Shown here piece by piece: positions 8,236 to 16,827 of a stretch of DNA of 38,414 nucleotides; the first letter of the stretch is position 1, and each line of letters starts with the position of its first letter. The position numbers and the translations under genes are program-made. This DNA comes from Acidimicrobiaceae bacterium (lineage in GTDB: Bacteria > Actinomycetota > Acidimicrobiia > Acidimicrobiales > RAAP-2). The DNA is taken from the NCBI GenBank assembly GCA_003136415.1, contig PLEI01000017.1:1-38414 (forward strand). The letters are read 5' to 3'. The notes beneath the pieces were generated by a model, which saw nothing but the letters and a program-made list of their open reading frames with translations, was not told where the DNA came from and ran no database searches.

Positions 8236-8486
8236 GGGGTCGGAGGGCGCCCTCGCGGGTCGTTTCACTCTCCTGTTCCACGGTCGCGGTGGGGGCGCCT
8301 CCTGGTATAATTGTTGACATGTCATCTATAGGTGGCGGGGTTGAGTTCGTGGCGCCTCGAGGAGGCAATCGGCGGTCAGCGGGTCAGTGCCGTGTAGTCG
8401 GCGGAGATCCTCGTGTGGGAGATGCACGCCACCGTGGGCGCGTAGTGGGTCCGCTCCGGATAAGTTCGACGTGTGAGGCGCATCGG

Positions 8487-8795
8487 ATGAACGTGACTTT
8501 TGGTGACAACGTCAAGGAGAGTCAATACGAGATCTTCGTTGACGCTCAGCGGGCCGGCGTCGAGGTCTACGAGCTGGGCGAGGGGCGCATCTCTCTGGTG
8601 CACACTGAGATCGACCGCTCCTTTGCCGGTCAGGGCCTGGCACCGCAGTTGGTCGTCTACGCCCTGAACGACGCACGCGCGCGCGGGCTGACGGTGCTGC
8701 CGTTTTGCCCCTACGTCGCGAAGTTCATCCGCGAACACGCCGAAGAGTATCTCGACCTGGTCCCCGAGGCTGTGCGCGCGCAGTTCAATCTCTGA
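8487..8795 (+). CDS. Small GNAT-family N-acetyltransferase
   Basis: 102 aa. It has the short GNAT form: a core strand ISLVHTEID, then the acetyl-CoA loop RSFAGQGLAPQLV (44-56), and the closing segment LPFCPYVAKFIREHAEEYLDLV (71-92). This matches the small YjdJ-like acetyltransferases (Acetyltransf_CG family), which are cytoplasmic with unknown acceptors. The ATG at 8487 has GAGG 7-8 nt upstream; the longer in-frame reading begins in an unconserved region. The 251-bp gap before it holds no gene I can support. Confidence 0.8.
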   Translation: MNVTFGDNVKESQYEIFVDAQRAGVEVYELGEGRISLVHTEIDRSFAGQGLAPQLVVYALNDARARGLTVLPFCPYVAKFIREHAEEYLDLVPEAVRAQFNL

Positions 8796-8818
8796 TCCCT
8801 CATCGGGCAGGATTCGCG

Positions 8819-9334
8819 CTAGCGGGCGACCAATTCGGTGAGGGCCAGCACCGTGTTCCAATTTCGCGTCGTCGCACCCTTGAGCAATATGAGTTTCGGC
8901 ACCATCACCGAGCGTCCCATTCCCTCGGGCAGGTGCAGGTAGACCTCACGCCCGTCGACGGTGTACTCCTCGGGTTCCCAGTTGTTGCTTCTCGCGGCGG
9001 TGATCGACGCAACGTCGGGTGCGGTATCGAGGAACGACACGTGCAGTCGCGAGGGTTCGGCCCCGGGATACGGGTTGGCCTCGACGATGCGCGACAGCTC
9101 GCTCGACGAACGCACCAGCACGGGAATCTCCCAACCGGTGTTTTTCACAATGGCATCGCGGACGATTGTCGCGACCTTGACTCGCGCGGCGTGTTCGAGA
9201 ATGACGTTGCCACTTTGTATGTAGGTGGACACCGATACGAATCCGGCGGTGAGCAACCACTGGGTGAGGTCAGCCATCGGCATCTGGTGATTGCCGCCCA
9301 CGTTGATTCCCCGGAGCAGCGCGACCGAGATCAT
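8819..9334 (-). CDS. DUF1697 family protein
   Basis: 171 aa from ATG 9334. The start ISVALLRGINVGGNHQMPM, followed by YIQSGNVI and the C-terminal VPKLILLKGATTRNWNTV, is the diagnostic DUF1697 pattern. The family is a widespread cytoplasmic alpha/beta protein of unknown function. A GTG at 9370 would add 12 unconserved residues. It is convergent with the GNAT gene. Confidence 0.85.
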   Translation of the reverse strand: MISVALLRGINVGGNHQMPMADLTQWLLTAGFVSVSTYIQSGNVILEHAARVKVATIVRDAIVKNTGWEIPVLVRSSSELSRIVEANPYPGAEPSRLHVSFLDTAPDVASITAARSNNWEPEEYTVDGREVYLHLPEGMGRSVMVPKLILLKGATTRNWNTVLALTELVAR

Positions 9335-9557
9335 CGAGTCGATCCCGTGGGACGTCGGACCGAGGAGCACCGATCACCACCGTTGTCGTGGGGTACGCGC
9401 TCGTCGCCATTGGCACACATTCATCACTCCTTGAGGATCCGTGTGCCTTCACTGTAGGACTGCGAGTTTGTCGTGGTCAGATGGCCCACTCGAATGCTCT
9501 CGCAGGAGAACCGGTCGGTCACGGAACGCGCGTCTCCCTGACGGTAGCCTCAAGTCA

Positions 9558-10274
9558 GTGACGGTCATTTTGATTCCGGGATTCTGGCTCAACGCCGAAT
9601 CGTGGCACTCGATGGTGCAAGCACTGGAGAACAGCGGACACGACGCCATCGCCCTGACGCTTCCGGGCATGGCGTCGAGAGACGATGACCGCCGCGGTAT
9701 CGGACTTCGCGACTTCGTCAATTGCGTCACTGACGAAATCGACCGGGTGAGTGGACCCGTGGTGCTCGTCGGACACTCCGCGGGGGGAGCCATGGCCCAC
9801 GCCGCGGCCGACGCGCGGCCCGAACGTGTGTCGCGCGTCATCTACGTCGATTCGATGCCGCTGGGAGATGGGGACTGCGTCAACGCGGAGTTGCCCGTCG
9901 TGGGCGCACAAATACCCTTGCCGGACTGGTCGGTGTTTGACGCCGAGGACCTGGTGGACCTCAGTGAGGAGATGCGCGCCAATTTTCGAGAGATGGCCAT
10001 CCCCGTGCCCGCCCGAGCGGCGAGCGACCTCCAACAGCTTCACGACCCGCGTCGCTACGACGTGGCGTCAACGATCATCGCCTGCGCCCACCCGAGCGCG
10101 CAACTTCAGCAGTGGATTGTCGAGGGCCACCCCTGGATTGCGGAACTGGGCGCCATGAAGAATGTTGAGTACGTGGATCTACCCACGGGACACTGGCCTC
10201 ACTTCACCCAGCCCGACGAATTGGCCGACGTCCTCGTGGCGGCGGTCGGTGCTCACGAAAGTCCCCGCGATTGA
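9558..10274 (+). CDS. Alpha/beta hydrolase
   Basis: 238 aa. The oxyanion-side strand is VILIPGFWLNAESW, the nucleophile elbow GHSAG is at 72-76 (Ser74), and the catalytic His is in TGHWPHFTQP (His212). This is the esterase/hydroxynitrile-lyase-like group of alpha/beta hydrolases. There is no signal peptide, so it is probably cytoplasmic. The GTG at 9558 is chosen because homology begins at the next residues; upstream reading (from 9441) is low-quality sequence. The ribosome site is weak and the message may be nearly leaderless. The substrate is unknown. Confidence 0.8.
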   Translation: MTVILIPGFWLNAESWHSMVQALENSGHDAIALTLPGMASRDDDRRGIGLRDFVNCVTDEIDRVSGPVVLVGHSAGGAMAHAAADARPERVSRVIYVDSMPLGDGDCVNAELPVVGAQIPLPDWSVFDAEDLVDLSEEMRANFREMAIPVPARAASDLQQLHDPRRYDVASTIIACAHPSAQLQQWIVEGHPWIAELGAMKNVEYVDLPTGHWPHFTQPDELADVLVAAVGAHESPRD

Positions 10275-10314
10275 CTCGATGGAGCAGTAGCTCGATGGCG
10301 ATGGCGATGGTAGG

Positions 10315-11133
10315 ATGACTGATTACGTCGCCATCAATCGGGCGAATTGGGACAGCCGGGTTCACCATCACGTCGTGGGGTACGACCTCGAGTCCTTCCG
10401 ATCCGATCCGCAGTTCATCTCCGAGGTTGTCCGTTTCGACCAGGTGCGTCTGGGGAGCATCGCGGGGCTCGACGTCGTTCATTTGCAGTGCCACATCGGA
10501 ACCGACACACTGTCGTTGTCACGACTGGGCGCGCGGAGCGTTACGGGACTCGACTTCTCGGCACCCGCCCTGGCGGCCGCGAGACAACTCGCGTCGGAGT
10601 GCGGGGCGCAAATTGACTACGTCGAAAGCGAGCTGTACGACGCCGTCAGCGCTCTCGGCGCGGAGCGTTTCGACCTCGTCTACACCGGCATCGGCGCGCT
10701 GTGCTGGCTGCCCGACATTCGCCGGTGGGCCCACGTTGTCGCGAAATTGCTGCGCCCGGGGGGCCGGCTGTTCATTCGCGAGGGACATCCGGTTCTCGAG
10801 TCGGTGAGCGAACCGCGTCCCGACGGGTTGCTCGTCATTGAGTACCCCTACTTCGAATCCGAGGGCGTTCACTTCGTCGAAGAGCAGAGCTACGTCGAAC
10901 ACGAGGGGACGCTGACGTCGCCCGAGAGCGTTTCCTTCAACCATGGGCTGGGCGAAGTGATCACCGCCGTCCTTGATGCCGGCATGACGCTCACTGGTTT
11001 GGAGGAGCACCGTAGCGTCCCGTGGAATCCGCTCGAGGACCTGATGGTCGACCCGGGAGATGGTGAATACCGGTTGAAGGTCGGCCCCGACCGATTGCCA
11101 TTGACTTATACATTGCGGGCGACGAAGGCGTAA
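10315..11133 (+). CDS. Class I SAM-dependent methyltransferase
   Basis: 272 aa. Motif I is VVHLQCHIGTDTLSL (54-68), with the acidic motif II residue in VTGLDFS (Asp80), motif IV-like FDLVYTGIGALCWLPD and post-motif LRPGGRLFIREGHP. The core is a Methyltransf_11/25-type Rossmann domain; the C-terminal third may shape the substrate pocket. It lies 40 bp after the hydrolase gene and could be co-transcribed with it. The acceptor is unknown. Confidence 0.85.
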   Translation: MTDYVAINRANWDSRVHHHVVGYDLESFRSDPQFISEVVRFDQVRLGSIAGLDVVHLQCHIGTDTLSLSRLGARSVTGLDFSAPALAAARQLASECGAQIDYVESELYDAVSALGAERFDLVYTGIGALCWLPDIRRWAHVVAKLLRPGGRLFIREGHPVLESVSEPRPDGLLVIEYPYFESEGVHFVEEQSYVEHEGTLTSPESVSFNHGLGEVITAVLDAGMTLTGLEEHRSVPWNPLEDLMVDPGDGEYRLKVGPDRLPLTYTLRATKA

Positions 11134-11462
11134 CGAGTTCGCGACGTGCCGGGCCTGGGCCTCGTCCCCACGAATGGGGCTCCCACCACTCAGTCCGTTC
11201 GTTGTCTCAGATCCCAGGGTCGACGCGATCCGTTGCGAAATGCGGCGGGGACGGTTCCTCGTGGCCCGCATCTCGCCCACATTTCCGCACTCTCGACGGC
11301 CGCGGTGGAGTCCGGATTTGGCGCCCGCCGGTCAGACAAGTCTGCCCGCGTTGACTCGGTTGAGTCCGCATCGAGGCGATCGAGCGCCCCTCGTCATGCG
11401 CGCGTGCGCGCGACGGGTCCCCCATGCCCTACATTGGTCATTTAGGGCAAAAGGACGGACGA
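11134..11462. other. Intergenic, 329 bp
   Basis: No gene is supported. A small inverted repeat, CCCCA/TGGGG at 11166-11179, could form a weak hairpin after the methyltransferase gene. Confidence 0.4.
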
Positions 11463-12374
11463 ATGCTGCCATCGGGCGAACAGATTGAGATTACTTTCCA
11501 AGACGAGAAGGCGGTCATCACCGAAGTCGGAGCGACGCTGCGCACCTACCACAAGGGTGGAATTCCCGTCGTCGAGGGATTCGCTCCCGACGAGATGCCC
11601 GACGCCTGTCGCAACCAGCTCTGCTACCCCTGGGTGAACCGCGTGGGATCGGGCGAGTGGACCTATTCCGGGCGTCACGCGTGCGCGGGTGCAGACAACG
11701 TTGTCCAAGCAACGTCGAATCACGGAGTGGCCCGTTGGCGCCCCTTCGCGTTCGATGCGGTGGGTCTCGATAACTGCACGCTGTCACTGGTCTTGCACCC
11801 GGTGCCGGACTATCCGTTTCTTACCAAGTTCGCCGTACACTACGAATTGGGCCCTCGCGGATTGACGGTCACCTCGACGGTCACGAATCTCGACGTCGTC
11901 GCCATTCCCTTCGCCTTGGGTTTTCACCCGTACTGCGCGGTAACGACGCCCACCATCGAAGGCTCACTGCTGACGGTCCCCGCATTGACGTATCTCCAGG
12001 TCGACGAACGCATGCTGCCCACGGGCGAGAAGCGGTCGGTGGAGGGGAGCCCCTTGGATTTTCGCGCGGCGAAGTTGCTGGACGGGATCGAACTCGACGT
12101 CACCTACGCGGACCTGATTCGCGACGAGTCCGGGATGTTCAGTGCGACGTTGCTCGACGCGAACGGCCACGAGATCGAAGTGACCCAGGACGAGGCCTTT
12201 CCCTACTTCCAGGTCTTCAGTGGCGATACTCTCGCACCCGGTCGCCGGCGCACGTCGGTTGCTCTCGAGCCGATGACGGCGCCCGCCGAGGCGCTTCGTT
12301 CCGGCGAGGGATTGATTGCGCTCGCGCCGGGCGAGCAGTGGTCCGGTGTCTGGCGGGTGCGCCGCAATAAGTAG
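11463..12374 (+). CDS. Aldose 1-epimerase family protein
   Basis: 303 aa. Catalytic features of the galactose mutarotase family are in place: SNHGVARW with His87, GFHPY with His155 as the general acid, and the base Glu269 in VALEPMTAP. NRVGSGEWTY (59-68) matches the substrate-binding strand. The ATG at 11463 has AAGGA 7-8 nt upstream. It catalyses anomer interconversion of an aldose, or belongs to the related YeaD/GalM-like group; the sugar is unknown. It is followed at about 100 bp by the metallo-hydrolase. Confidence 0.85.
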   Translation: MLPSGEQIEITFQDEKAVITEVGATLRTYHKGGIPVVEGFAPDEMPDACRNQLCYPWVNRVGSGEWTYSGRHACAGADNVVQATSNHGVARWRPFAFDAVGLDNCTLSLVLHPVPDYPFLTKFAVHYELGPRGLTVTSTVTNLDVVAIPFALGFHPYCAVTTPTIEGSLLTVPALTYLQVDERMLPTGEKRSVEGSPLDFRAAKLLDGIELDVTYADLIRDESGMFSATLLDANGHEIEVTQDEAFPYFQVFSGDTLAPGRRRTSVALEPMTAPAEALRSGEGLIALAPGEQWSGVWRVRRNK

Positions 12375-12476
12375 CTCCCGCGTCGGCGCGCGAACTTCCC
12401 GCTCGTCTGCTAGAAATCGATGAGGCCGATGCGCCGGGAGTACCGCATTTGAACAGATGAAACGCTCGGGGGGGCA

Positions 12477-13334
12477 ATGACATTCACACCACTCGCACCA
12501 ACGTTGCGCGTCCCACCAACTCGGATCGCGAAGGACACCTTTTTGATCCATCAGGTGCAAGAGGCACTGGGCGCACCACTGTTTGTGTATATCAACTCGA
12601 TGGTGATTGTCGGAAAAGAGCCGGTGATCATCGACACCGGGACGCCCGCCAATCGCCAACAGTGGCTCGAGGACGTCTTCTCCCTGGTGGAACCCGAGGA
12701 CGTGCGATGGATCTTCATTTCGCACGACGACGTGGACCATACCGGAAATCTCGACGACGTATTGTCGGCGTGTCCCAACGCGCAACTGGTCTGCAATTGG
12801 GCCTTCGTCGAGCGATATTCGAACTGCTTCAACTTTCCCCTTCATCGGTGCAGCTGGGTGATGGACGGAGAGTCGTTCGATGCCGGCGACCGGACCCTAC
12901 TCGCAATGCGACCACCGGTCTACGACTCCCCGACGACGCGGGGACTCTACGATCCGACGACGGGGGTTTACTGGGCGGTCGACTCCTTCGCGACGCCCGT
13001 GCCGGATCCGGCCATGGCGGTCGCGGACCTCGACGGGGAGTTCTGGACCTCCTCACTCGCGTTGTTCGCCTTGGGCGCCGTGAGCCCGTGGCTCTCGATG
13101 GTCGACCCCGATAAGTTCGGCGCGTGCGTCGACCGCACGCAGAAACTGGACATCGCGACTATTGCCTCGTGCCACAGTCCCGTGATTGAGGGTCCCTTCA
13201 TCGACAAGGCATTCCAGCGAATCCGCGAACTACCCTCTCTCGAACCGATGATGCTGCCCGGCCAGTCGGTGCTCGATCAGATCATCGAGGCGACGTCACT
13301 ACCTCAGAGCGGTCGTTCAGCCACTGGCAATTGA
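12477..13334 (+). CDS. MBL-fold metallo-hydrolase, ODP/flavodiiron-like subgroup
   Basis: 285 aa. IIDTGTP (51-57) and the metal motif HDDVDH (83-88) define the metallo-beta-lactamase fold. The later GLYDPTTGVYWAVDSF supplies the bridging Asp, and CHSP is in the position of the last His motif. The position usually held by a third His reads PPVYDSP, as in the ODP-like group that includes flavodiiron oxygen reductase domains. No flavodoxin or rubredoxin domain follows. A hydrolase or O2/NO-reactive diiron role is possible. The ATG at 12477 is preceded by a G-rich ribosome site. Confidence 0.75.
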   Translation: MTFTPLAPTLRVPPTRIAKDTFLIHQVQEALGAPLFVYINSMVIVGKEPVIIDTGTPANRQQWLEDVFSLVEPEDVRWIFISHDDVDHTGNLDDVLSACPNAQLVCNWAFVERYSNCFNFPLHRCSWVMDGESFDAGDRTLLAMRPPVYDSPTTRGLYDPTTGVYWAVDSFATPVPDPAMAVADLDGEFWTSSLALFALGAVSPWLSMVDPDKFGACVDRTQKLDIATIASCHSPVIEGPFIDKAFQRIRELPSLEPMMLPGQSVLDQIIEATSLPQSGRSATGN

Positions 13335-13471
13335 CACCAGGACAATCGATCTCGTCTCAATGGTGTTGCGACGCGGCAAAGACCAAGAACACCTCGACGC
13401 CGCCAGAAAGTCGAGCGGCGAATTCATGAGTCGATTCGGAACCCTCGCCTCGGTCCGAATGCGGAGAATAG

Positions 13472-13630
13472 ATGATCGTCAACAATGCCGTCTACGTCGA
13501 TGGTCGCAGAATCGACCAGCCCGACAAGCCTTGATAAGTCGTACGAAGTAGTTTCGCAACATCATGACATGACATGGCAAGCCCGCTACCGTTCGAACAA
13601 TGAGGAATTAGCGTCAGCCGCCCGATTCAA
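13472..13630 (+). pseudogene. Probable decayed 5' end of a CorA-type Mg2+ transporter gene
   Basis: ATG 13472 opens MIVNNAVYVDGRRIDQPDKP and then hits TGA at 13532. In a shifted frame the reading continues [26 protein letters not shown]. Together these follow the start of actinobacterial CorA proteins (VDNAVYVDGRR, then L-E-T-Y-E, MAW-GLYRPS-EE). Only about 50 codons remain and no membrane domain follows. The end overlaps the 3' end of the convergent CoA-lyase gene. The match is by eye from memory of the family. Confidence 0.45.
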
Positions 13631-14419
13631 GATCTGTCGCGCTTGAGTCACTACGGGTCCGTCCACCATGAGACCACCGACGCGATACACCCCCGCACGG
13701 TCTTTCGAAGCCTCCAAGATATTCTTCGCCCACGCAATCTGTGCCGACGTCGGTCGGTAGGCCGCGCGGACCACTTCAACCTGCGAAGGGTGTACGCAGG
13801 CGCTCGCCGAATAGCCCATGGCCGCCGCATCGGAAGCCTCGTCGCGTTGGCCCTCGAGATTCTCAAATTTGAGATAGACCGCGTCGAGTGCGCAGCGCTG
13901 GTGCGCACCCGCGGCCAGGAGCGTTCGAGCACGGGCGTAGCGTGCGACGTCGCGATAGGAGCCGTCGTCGTGGCGACTCGAATAGCCGCCGAGGGCGGCG
14001 ACCAGGTCTTCGGCCCCCCACATCAGACCGACCGTGTTGGGACACTCGGCAATGGCGTCAGCCGCCATCACGCCCGCGGGCGTCTCGCACAGCGCGAAGA
14101 CGCCAAAACCTGCCAGGGAACGGACCTCGTCGGCGCCGGAGGTCTTGGCCAGCATGACCAGGTGAAAGGGGGACTCTTTCAGCATCGCTAGATCGTTCGC
14201 GTGTTCGGGAGAGGTGACGGGATTGACGCGGACGATGGTGGTGGCGGGATCGAGGGTCGCGACCGCTACGTTGGCGCGGGCCTGCTCACGTTGATCCGGC
14301 GCGACGCCATCTTCTAAGTCCACGATGACGACGTCGGCGGCGGCAGCGGCCTTGGCAAATCGCTCGGGTCGATCAGCGGGGCAAAAGAGAAAAGCCGGAC
14401 CCGGCGCTACCCACTTCAT
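13586..14419 (-). CDS. CitE-like CoA-ester lyase (HMG-CoA/citramalyl-CoA lyase type)
   Basis: 277 aa from ATG 14419, which overlaps the TGA of the MaoC gene by 4 bases; the longer reading from 14464 would run into that gene. It is a TIM-barrel HpcH/HpaI-citrate lyase beta family member: [11 protein letters not shown] (32-41), ETPAGVM with the metal ligand Glu112, WGAEDLV (134-140), and the C-terminal [10 protein letters not shown] motif. The mycobacterial homologue in the same gene set, Rv2498c, cleaves 3-hydroxy-3-methylglutaryl-CoA and citramalyl-CoA type esters. Here it would release acetyl-CoA and acetoacetate at the end of leucine breakdown. Confidence 0.85.
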   Translation of the reverse strand: MKWVAPGPAFLFCPADRPERFAKAAAAADVVIVDLEDGVAPDQREQARANVAVATLDPATTIVRVNPVTSPEHANDLAMLKESPFHLVMLAKTSGADEVRSLAGFGVFALCETPAGVMAADAIAECPNTVGLMWGAEDLVAALGGYSSRHDDGSYRDVARYARARTLLAAGAHQRCALDAVYLKFENLEGQRDEASDAAAMGYSASACVHPSQVEVVRAAYRPTSAQIAWAKNILEASKDRAGVYRVGGLMVDGPVVTQARQILNRAADANSSLFER

Positions 14420-14907
14420 GCGGGGTTCGTGGGGCGACACTGCACCAGCATGGCCCGGTGACACTGAGCGACGATCACGCCGTGTTGGTTTCGCGCGACG
14501 TGCTGTAGCTCGACGACGCCCTCGCCGGGCCGACTCTGAGAAGGTCGCGCCTCGGTGACGAGGGATTCAGCGTAGAGCGTGTCGCCAATAAAGACGGGCT
14601 GGGGAAAAGTGACGTCGCGAAAGCCGAGATTGGCGACCAGGGTGCCCAGCGTGAGCTGGCTGATCGAGAGCCCCACGAGAGTCGAAAGCGTGAACAGACT
14701 GTTCACGAGTCGCTGACCAAAGACCTGCTCGGCGGACCACACGGCGTCGAGGTGTAGCGGCTGAGTATTCATGGTGAGGGTAGTGAAGAGGACATTATCC
14801 GCTTCGGTGACGGTACGACCCGGTCGGTGGCGGTAGAGGGTCCCGACGGTGAATTCCTCCAACCAGAGCCCCCGCTGCTCCACGATCTTGCTGTCGTCCG
14901 TCGACAT
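14416..14907 (-). CDS. MaoC-like (R)-enoyl-CoA hydratase
   Basis: 163 aa from ATG 14907 with GAGG 5 nt upstream. It is a single hot-dog domain with the hydratase-2 motif: [19 protein letters not shown], giving Asp37, Asn47 and His52. The matching mycobacterial gene, Rv2499c, lies beside citE in the leucine/itaconate locus. The expected reaction is hydration of 3-methylglutaconyl-CoA or itaconyl-CoA-type substrates for the downstream lyase. Coupled to the lyase by an ATGA overlap and divergent from the carboxylase operon. Confidence 0.85.
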   Translation of the reverse strand: MSTDDSKIVEQRGLWLEEFTVGTLYRHRPGRTVTEADNVLFTTLTMNTQPLHLDAVWSAEQVFGQRLVNSLFTLSTLVGLSISQLTLGTLVANLGFRDVTFPQPVFIGDTLYAESLVTEARPSQSRPGEGVVELQHVARNQHGVIVAQCHRAMLVQCRPTNPA

Positions 14908-15011
14908 TCGCACCTCACTGCCTCGCCGGCGCACGTCAATGTCGGCGTGCCGCTCCGTGGACCAAGAGCCACGTGAGCCCCACACTTTGGCGCCACTCTA
15001 ATTTTGATAGT

Positions 15012-15028
15012 AGGTGGTCTCGCCACCT
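15012..15028. promoter_or_regulatory. Palindrome in the divergent leucine-locus promoter region
   Basis: AGGTGG, 5 nt, CCACCT: a 6-bp dyad 105 bp upstream of maoC and 163 bp upstream of the carboxylase gene. A second dyad built from the same CCACC/GGTGG words lies at 15073-15092. It is a candidate operator; the regulator is not in the window. Confidence 0.35.
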
Positions 15029-15072
15029 CGCCCGCGAATCGTCCTGCGCTGAGCGTGGCCGACCCCGTAATC

Positions 15073-15092
15073 GCCCACCTCCGGCGGTGGGC
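15073..15092. promoter_or_regulatory. Second palindrome in the divergent region
   Basis: GCCCACC, 6 nt, GGTGGGC: a 7-bp dyad about 100 bp upstream of the carboxylase start. It could be an operator or an RNA hairpin. Confidence 0.3.
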
Positions 15093-15190
15093 CGCTACAA
15101 GGGGGGAGTCGCCAAGAGGAGCCTCTCGACGACCAGGTGAACTCTCACTAACCTAGCCAAATGAGCCCAATTATGGGATTTTCGTAACCC

Positions 15191-16819
15191 GTGGTCGAGT
15201 TCGACGACGACGACGTGAAGTGGACTTCGCGAGTCGACACGCGTAGCGAGAAGTATCTCGAGAATTACCGCCACCAGGAGTTCCTGGTCAGTGAACTCCG
15301 TGAGCGCCTCTCGGTCGCCGCACTCGGCGGTTCGGTGCTGAGCCGCGAACGCCACGTGGGTCGAGGCAAACTTCTCCCGCGCCAGCGGGTCGACGCGTTG
15401 CTCGATACCGCGAGTCCGTTCCTCGAACTCTCCCCACTCGCCGCCACCAATCTCTACGACAACGACGCGCCCGGCGCGGGGATCATCACCGGCGTCGGCC
15501 GCGTCGCGGGCCGCGAGGTGATGGTCGTGGCGAACGACGCTACCGTCAAGGGGGGCACGTACTATCCGTTGACGGTCAAGAAGCACTTGCGCGCCCAAGA
15601 GGTCGCCCTGCAAAATCATCTGCCCTGCGTCTACCTGGTCGACTCCGGTGGCGCGTTCTTGCCGATGCAGGACGAGGTCTTCCCGGATCGTGATCACTTC
15701 GGACGAATCTTCTTCAATCAGGCCCAGATGAGCGCGCTGGGCATCGCCCAGATTGCCGCGGTCCTGGGATCCTGCACCGCCGGCGGCGCCTACGTGCCCG
15801 CCATGAGCGACGAGGTGGTGATCGTGAAGAATCAGGGCACCATCTTCTTGGGAGGTCCACCATTGGTGAAGGCCGCGACGGGAGAAGTCGTCGAGGCCGA
15901 AGACCTGGGTGGGGGACTCCTGCACGCTCGCGTCAGCGGCGTCGCCGACCACCTGGCCGATGACGACCAGCACGCCCTACGCATCGTGCGGCGCATCGTC
16001 GGCCAACTCGCTGCTCGTTCGCCGTTGCCCTGGGCGACGAAGGAGAGTGAAGAGCCCCGGGTGAGTCCCCGTGAGCTCTACGGCGTCATACCCAAGGATT
16101 CACGCACGTCGAGCGACGTGCGTGAAGTGATCGCTCGACTGGTCGACGGATCGAGATTCCAGGAGTTCAAATCGCTCTATGGTCCCACCCTCGTCACGTG
16201 TTTTGCCCACATCCACGGCCAGCCCGTCGGCATCGTGGCCAACAACGGCGTGTTGTTCTCCGAGTCGGCGCTCAAGGGTGCACATTTCATCCAACTCTGC
16301 GATCAGCGTCGGATTCCTCTGGTCTTCTTGCAGAACATCACGGGCTTCATGGTGGGTCGGGCCTACGAAGTGGGCGGCATCGCCAAGCACGGCGCGAAGA
16401 TGGTGAACGCCGTGGCCTGTGCGCGCGTGCCCAAACTGACCGTCGTGATCGGTGGCTCCTTTGGCGCGGGGAACTACTCGATGTGTGGTCGCGCCTACTC
16501 CCCGCGCTTTCTGTGGATGTGGCCGGGCGCGCGCATCTCGGTGATGGGCGGCGATCAGGCGGCCGCGGTGCTCGCGACCGTTCGCCGCGATCAACTCGAG
16601 GGTCGGGGCGAAGAATGGAGCAGTGAGGATGAAGAGTCCTTCAAGGACCCCATCCGCGAACGTTACGAGGCCCAGGGCCACGCCTACTACTCGACGGCGC
16701 GCTTGTGGGACGACGGCATCATCGACCCCCTCGACACGCGTACCGTTCTCGCGCTGGCCCTCAACGCCTGTGCCAACGCGCCCCTGGCCGAACCGGCCTA
16801 CGGCATCTTTCGGATGTAG
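15191..16819 (+). CDS. accD1: Methylcrotonyl-CoA carboxylase beta (carboxyltransferase) subunit
   Basis: 542 aa, typical for MCC beta. The segment [11 protein letters not shown] (379-389) is the MCC-type signature, unlike the DVPGFLPG of propionyl-CoA carboxylases. [19 protein letters not shown] near 118-136, the oxyanion-hole region [16 protein letters not shown], and [20 protein letters not shown] are also present. It transfers the carboxyl group from biotin to 3-methylcrotonyl-CoA, giving 3-methylglutaconyl-CoA. It is the first gene of a rightward operon with the biotin subunit and an acyl-CoA dehydrogenase. The GTG at 15191 is inferred; no strong ribosome site precedes it. Confidence 0.9.
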   Translation: MVEFDDDDVKWTSRVDTRSEKYLENYRHQEFLVSELRERLSVAALGGSVLSRERHVGRGKLLPRQRVDALLDTASPFLELSPLAATNLYDNDAPGAGIITGVGRVAGREVMVVANDATVKGGTYYPLTVKKHLRAQEVALQNHLPCVYLVDSGGAFLPMQDEVFPDRDHFGRIFFNQAQMSALGIAQIAAVLGSCTAGGAYVPAMSDEVVIVKNQGTIFLGGPPLVKAATGEVVEAEDLGGGLLHARVSGVADHLADDDQHALRIVRRIVGQLAARSPLPWATKESEEPRVSPRELYGVIPKDSRTSSDVREVIARLVDGSRFQEFKSLYGPTLVTCFAHIHGQPVGIVANNGVLFSESALKGAHFIQLCDQRRIPLVFLQNITGFMVGRAYEVGGIAKHGAKMVNAVACARVPKLTVVIGGSFGAGNYSMCGRAYSPRFLWMWPGARISVMGGDQAAAVLATVRRDQLEGRGEEWSSEDEESFKDPIRERYEAQGHAYYSTARLWDDGIIDPLDTRTVLALALNACANAPLAEPAYGIFRM

Positions 16820-16827
16820 GGAGCGAA

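Noticed and set aside
8306-8319. TATAAT and TTGACA words upstream of the GNAT gene
   Set aside because: The two are in the wrong order, and neither has a partner box at 16-18 bp.
13360-13551. 63-codon plus-strand reading frame after the metallo-hydrolase
   Set aside because: No recognisable sequence in this frame; the CorA-like remnant lies in other frames of the same stretch.
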